DNA of 64,000 nucleotides from Pacificibacter marinus (GTDB lineage: Bacteria; Pseudomonadota; Alphaproteobacteria; Rhodobacterales; Rhodobacteraceae), in contig NZ_FNZV01000004.1 in NCBI RefSeq assembly GCF_900109555.1, forward strand, positions 62,001 to 126,000, in the 5' to 3' direction. Shown here piece after piece: positions 60,430 through 64,000 of this stretch. The number at the start of each line of letters is the position of its first letter. Within the stretch, counting starts at the first letter, position 1. A program made the translations under genes and the position numbers. The notes beneath the pieces were generated by a model. It was not told the origin of the DNA. It saw nothing but the letters and a program-made list of their open reading frames with translations, and searched no databases.

Positions 60430-61383
60430 TTAAAGATTGGCGTCGAACAGCGCACAAGAGCGATTGAAAAACAACGCGCGGCTTTGCGGCACTTCCATGG
60501 GAATCTCGTGCTGGGCATTTGGGATTTCAACCAATATGCCACTGGGCCAGCGGTCCATGCGCGCGCGTACGGCAGCTGTGTTGACGATCGATTCATCGCC
60601 ACCAAGAAAGCACAGCACAGGCACATCGGGTGACTCTTGCGTGTCCAAATAGATATTTTCGCCAATGGATTCGCGTACCCAATGGGTCGATGGGCCGCCA
60701 AGTCCCAAATCAGGATGTGCGGCCACCTGTTTGCGCATGTAATCGTACATGTCAGGATCGCGGGTCAGCGTGTTTCCATCAAAGTCTTGTACCATCATAT
60801 AGGTGTCGCTTGAGGTGCCGGGGGCATGGCTTCTGTCCAGTTTTAAAACACTCAAAACAGGTGCCAAAAACCGTACCATGACTTTTTGCACTGGCGTCAG
60901 GCCAATGCCCCACATCGGCGCACAAAACGAGGCCGCTTCAAAAGGCGCGCCCTCAAGTAAAGCACGTAGGCCTATTGCACCACCCATGGAATGGCCGATG
61001 AGAAACCAAGGTTTGGGCAGCTCAAGGTCGCGTGCCATGTTTAGGACTGCTGCCAAATCTTTTTGATAATCTTCAAATTGATTGACATGGCCGACTGTGC
61101 GATCCGGCAAAAGACGATCTGCAATGCCTTGCCCACGCCAATCAATCGCCAGCGACGCATAGCCCCGCGCGGCCAAATCTTTTGCTGCGCGCCCATATTT
61201 TTCAACGCATTCGGTGCGGCCCGGTAATACAAATACGGTGCCTTTGGCTTGGCCATCATTGGCATCACCCGTATAGGGCCAAACGCCTGCGCGTATTCGA
61301 ATTCCATCTGCGGTTTTAAGCCAATAGGCTTTGCCACCATCGGGGCCGTCACTGACATCTGCGAAAAAAGGTGCGGTTTGCAT
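60430..61383 (-). CDS. Alpha/beta hydrolase, lysophospholipase-like
   Basis: A 317-residue serine hydrolase of the monoglyceride/lysophospholipase type. VFVLPGRTECVEKYGRAAKDLAARGYASLAIDWRGQGIADR covers the oxyanion-hole region. The nucleophile elbow is GHSMGG (WFLIGHSMGGAIGLRALLEG, Ser near 131), the catalytic Asp is probably in LCFLGGDESIV and the His in NAQHEIPME. ATG 61383 has GAGGA six bases upstream; the frame is open to 61449. It follows the SCP2 gene on the same strand by 84 bases. Confidence 0.85.
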   Translation of the reverse strand: MQTAPFFADVSDGPDGGKAYWLKTADGIRIRAGVWPYTGDANDGQAKGTVFVLPGRTECVEKYGRAAKDLAARGYASLAIDWRGQGIADRLLPDRTVGHVNQFEDYQKDLAAVLNMARDLELPKPWFLIGHSMGGAIGLRALLEGAPFEAASFCAPMWGIGLTPVQKVMVRFLAPVLSVLKLDRSHAPGTSSDTYMMVQDFDGNTLTRDPDMYDYMRKQVAAHPDLGLGGPSTHWVRESIGENIYLDTQESPDVPVLCFLGGDESIVNTAAVRARMDRWPSGILVEIPNAQHEIPMEVPQSRALFFNRSCALFDANL

Positions 61384-61467
61384 GACGGTCCTCGTTGGAA
61401 AGGATTTTGAGTATGTAAAAGGGTGTGCCCCGCCACTATGGCGAGGCAAGGCTAAAAAAGCTTAAAC

Positions 61468-61758
61468 CTATGCGAGTGCCGCACCAAGTTGCATAGCCAT
61501 GCCCATGTCACCATCGACTGTCAGCTTGCCTTGCATGAACGCAGCTGTCGGGTTGACATCGCCTTCGATCATGCCTTGGAATGTTTCTAGGTCGGCTGTG
61601 AGGGTCACATCCGCGTCGTCATCGCTTTCGCGTGCGCCGTCTGCGTCAACAATTACAGACCCTTGGTCTGTGATGACGAATTTCGCGCTGCCTGCTGCAA
61701 ATCCGCCTTCGATTTTTTCATTCAGCGCTTTGACGGCTTCAGATACGATATCGCTCAT
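61468..61758 (-). CDS. SCP2 sterol-binding domain protein
   Basis: A 96-residue stand-alone SCP2 domain: ALNEKIEGGFAAGSAKFVITDQGSVIVDADG, VTLTADLETFQGMIEGDVNPTAAFMQGKLTVDGDMGMAMQLGA. Such proteins bind lipids or fatty acyl-CoA in a hydrophobic tunnel; a partner role with the downstream lysophospholipase-like enzyme is an inference from order. AAGGAAG precedes the ATG. It is divergent from the TPR gene. Confidence 0.88.
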   Translation of the reverse strand: MSDIVSEAVKALNEKIEGGFAAGSAKFVITDQGSVIVDADGARESDDDADVTLTADLETFQGMIEGDVNPTAAFMQGKLTVDGDMGMAMQLGAALA

Positions 61759-61855
61759 TGGTCTTCCTTTGGGTTCGTTTGGCTTTGATTCATTTTATTA
61801 CATTTACATATGGGGCATTGCCCACCAGAGCCAAGAAGCTACAGTTAGAAATAGT

Positions 61856-62413
61856 ATGGACGGATTGCGACTGTTTCTCAAATGTATCGTTACGTTCTTG
61901 TGTCTCACGATGGCACAAGGGGCTTTTGCTGTGCAAAATGACAAGCTGGATGCACTTTTTGACCAACTTTCTATGGCTCAAGCGCAAGATGCCCCGCTGA
62001 TTGAGCAAAATATCAAAGATGAATTGTCACGATCTGGGTCTGATGCGATGGATTTATTGCTCGAACTGGGCCGCGCGGCGCTTGAGCAAGGCGATTCTGT
62101 CTTGGCGATAGAGCATTTCACCGCGTTGATCGATCACGCGCCTGAGTTTGCTGAAGGCTATAATGGGCGCGCCACAGCGTATTTTCATAGTGGGCTTTAT
62201 GGCGCGGCTATGGCGGACATCGGCAAAACGCTTACGCTCGAATCGCGACATTTTGGGGTCATGTCCGGCATGGCGCTGATTTTAGCTGACCTAGAACGCT
62301 ATGAGGCCGCTCTAAAAGTTTTGCGGGAAATTCAAAAGCTTCACCCTTATATGGTCGGGCTAGACGAGAGAATTGAACAACTGGAACTGGTACTTGTTGG
62401 TGCTGCACTCTAA
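61856..62413 (+). CDS. Secreted TPR-repeat protein
   Basis: A 185-residue protein with a signal peptide (LFLKCIVTFLCLTMAQGAFA, cut near residue 25). Tetratricopeptide-like helices follow: LGRAALEQGDSVLAIEHFTALIDHAPEFAEGYNGRATAYFHSGLYGAAMADIGKTLTLE (about 69-127) and a third at YEAALKVLREIQKLHP. It probably acts as a periplasmic protein-binding scaffold. ATG 61856 is chosen for the signal peptide; its ribosome-binding site is weak. Confidence 0.75.
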   Translation: MDGLRLFLKCIVTFLCLTMAQGAFAVQNDKLDALFDQLSMAQAQDAPLIEQNIKDELSRSGSDAMDLLLELGRAALEQGDSVLAIEHFTALIDHAPEFAEGYNGRATAYFHSGLYGAAMADIGKTLTLESRHFGVMSGMALILADLERYEAALKVLREIQKLHPYMVGLDERIEQLELVLVGAAL

Positions 62414-62444
62414 ATGACATCCAAAGACTAAAAAGGCAGATGCC

Positions 62445-64000
62445 ATGAGCAGCGCGATGGGGCTGGGTCCCCGTATTACAGCCGTGTTAGGGCCAACCAA
62501 CACTGGCAAAACGCATTACGCGATTGAGCGGATGCTCAGCCATAGGACTGGTGTGATCGGTCTGCCGCTGCGGCTTTTGGCCCGCGAAGTCTATGATCGT
62601 ATTGTTGCTATTCGTGGGCCCTCTGTGGTGGCTTTGGTCACCGGAGAAGAGCGCATTGTTCCCCCACGCACACAGTATTGGGTGTGTACGGTTGAGGCGA
62701 TGCCAACAGACATTGGCCCAGATTTTCTTGCGATTGATGAAATTCAACTGTGCGCTGATCCTGCACGTGGGCATGTATTTACGGACCATCTTTTGCATGC
62801 GCGCGGCACTCATGAAACGTTGTTTTTGGGCTCTGACACGATGAAATCGGCCATTGCCGAACTTGTGCCCAAAGCTCAATTCATGCGCCTCGACCGGATG
62901 TCTAAGTTGACGTATTCGGGGTCGAAAAAGCTAAGCCGCATGCCCGAACGCGCGGCGATTGTTGGGTTTTCCGTTGAAAATGTCTATGCCATAGCTGAAC
63001 TGTTGCGCCGTCAAAAAGGCGGGGCCGCTGTGGTCATGGGCGCGCTGAGCCCGCGTACGCGCAATGCGCAGGTCGAAATGTACCAAAACGGTGAAGTGAA
63101 TTACTTGGTGGCGACAGATGCCATCGGGATGGGGCTAAATTTGGATGTGACGCATGTGGCATTCTCGGCCACCACCAAATTCGATGGCCGTCGTATGCGC
63201 CCATTGATGCCCAATGAGTTGGCGCAAATCGCAGGCCGCGCTGGGCGCTATCAAACTGATGGAACGTTTGGGGTCACAGGCGAAGCGTCGCCGCTGGATG
63301 AAATGGTGGTCGAAGCGATAGAGCAGCATCGCTTTACCCCGCAAAAGAAACTCAATTGGCGCAATTCGCGGTTAGAATTTGGCACAGTGGATACGTTGAT
63401 TGGGACGCTGGAACAGGCCCCCAATGACCCAAGTCTGATCAAAGCGCGCGAGGCAGATGATCTTGCCGCACTTAAAACGTTGGGCACGCTGCAAACGGTG
63501 CGCCCACGTATTCGCGGCAGTAAAGATGTGAAGCTTTTGTGGGATGTCTGTCGCATTCCCGATTTCCGCGGAATTTCGCATGGCGAACACACCAGCTTGC
63601 TTGAGCGGATATTTGAATTTCTTCATGGGGTTGGGCGGGTTCCTGACGATTGGCTGGCTGGACAGATCAAACGAATTGACAGGATTGAAGGCAATATTGA
63701 TACATTGTCTAAAAGACTCGCCTATGTGCGCACTTGGACGTATGTTGCACAACGCACGGGTTGGGTCGACGATGAAACACATTGGCGCGCCGAGACCCGC
63801 GCAGTAGAAGACCGATTGTCTGATGCGCTACACAATGCGCTGACGCAAAGATTTGTTGACCGGCGGACGAGTGTTCTCCTCCGGCGGTTGAAGCAGAAGG
63901 AGGGCCTAGTGGCCGACGTGAACGATAAAGGTGAAGTGATGGTTGAGGGTGAACTCATCGGCCGTCTAGAGGGATTCCGTTTCAGTCAAGATGCGACTGC
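62445..64000 (+). CDS. Helicase-related protein (Suv3-like RNA helicase), cut by window edge
   Basis: At least 518 residues are present and the frame is still open at the edge. Motif I is GPTNTGKT (about 17-24), motif II is the unusual DEIQ (FLAIDEIQLC, about 102) and motif VI is QIAGRAGR (about 262), with YLVATDAIGMGLNLD as motif V. This matches the SUPV3L1/Suv3-like family of superfamily 2, which unwinds RNA in degradation. The C-terminal part and its usual alphaproteobacterial neighbours (S4 protein, ferredoxin, CarD) lie outside. AAAAGG precedes the ATG. Confidence 0.85.
   Translation, partial: MSSAMGLGPRITAVLGPTNTGKTHYAIERMLSHRTGVIGLPLRLLAREVYDRIVAIRGPSVVALVTGEERIVPPRTQYWVCTVEAMPTDIGPDFLAIDEIQLCADPARGHVFTDHLLHARGTHETLFLGSDTMKSAIAELVPKAQFMRLDRMSKLTYSGSKKLSRMPERAAIVGFSVENVYAIAELLRRQKGGAAVVMGALSPRTRNAQVEMYQNGEVNYLVATDAIGMGLNLDVTHVAFSATTKFDGRRMRPLMPNELAQIAGRAGRYQTDGTFGVTGEASPLDEMVVEAIEQHRFTPQKKLNWRNSRLEFGTVDTLIGTLEQAPNDPSLIKAREADDLAALKTLGTLQTVRPRIRGSKDVKLLWDVCRIPDFRGISHGEHTSLLERIFEFLHGVGRVPDDWLAGQIKRIDRIEGNIDTLSKRLAYVRTWTYVAQRTGWVDDETHWRAETRAVEDRLSDALHNALTQRFVDRRTSVLLRRLKQKEGLVADVNDKGEVMVEGELIGRLEGFRFSQDAT

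Noticed and set aside
1-64000. CRISPR arrays or intact insertion sequences.
   Set aside because: No regularly spaced repeats and no intact transposase genes were seen; the only mobile-element trace is the integrase fragment near 50,000.

Overview
The window is one stretch of an alphaproteobacterial chromosome, most likely from a marine Rhodobacteraceae (Roseobacter group) of moderate G+C. The evidence is a set of order-level markers: a short 445-residue ProS, HdaA, PleD followed by a DUF3572 protein, RpoH beside RluD, DUF6324/DUF6476 proteins, an H-NOX-like protein paired with an HNOBA-GGDEF enzyme, and a tRNA-His with A73 and no encoded G-1. Both ends cut genes: a J-domain chaperone tail on the left and an RNA helicase on the right.

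Left part (1-22,000). An EEP-family nuclease follows the DjiA-like tail. A leftward run perM-like / hdaA / ppk1 / ppx links polyphosphate turnover to control of DnaA. proS, a DUF2937 gene and lolC-lolD run rightward. An AT-rich orphan TIR-domain gene sits between lolD and parE, next to two abutting perfect hairpins. After parE and a DUF983 gene come a four-EF-hand secreted protein and an ECF sigma factor / anti-sigma-like / CnrX-like sensor operon. Then come pleD, a DUF3572 gene, a HAD phosphatase, and a heme-less-looking H-NOX with its HNOBA-GGDEF partner.

Middle (22,000-48,500). Two identical tRNA-Glu genes with matching promoters precede leftward recJ, glpX, and hom with a ceramidase-like gene. 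A tadG-tadE-tadE-like minor pilin cluster follows. dnaG and rpoD form the macromolecular-synthesis block; the rpoD leader carries five GANTC sites in 66 bases, and its terminator is shared with a convergent 58-codon gene. Next are an HlyU-like protein, a qorB/qorR-like divergent pair, YjbQ, and nrdR-ribD. A leftward three-gene capsule-export block (kpsS, a wza/kpsD-like gene, kpsC) separates ribD from ribE-ribH-nusB, and no ribB/ribA gene is seen.

Right part (48,500-64,000). A strongly structured intergenic element (about 200 bases) may encode a non-coding RNA. tRNA-His is followed by a decayed tyrosine-recombinase tail and an AT-rich operon (methyltransferase, GtrA, GtrB-like GT2, polytopic GtrC-like protein). 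An imperfect copy of the tRNA 3' end lies beyond it, so the block looks like a degenerate integrated element carrying a surface-glycan-modifying gtr cassette. Core genes then resume: a DUF6476 gene and rluD with overlapping divergent start codons, rpoH, a Gfo/Idh/MocA dehydrogenase, a DUF4389 gene, pepF, a lysophospholipase-like hydrolase, an SCP2 protein, a TPR protein and the helicase.

No rRNA genes, CRISPR arrays or intact insertion sequences were seen. Starts were re-chosen by ribosome-binding site and family alignment from memory; no database search was possible.
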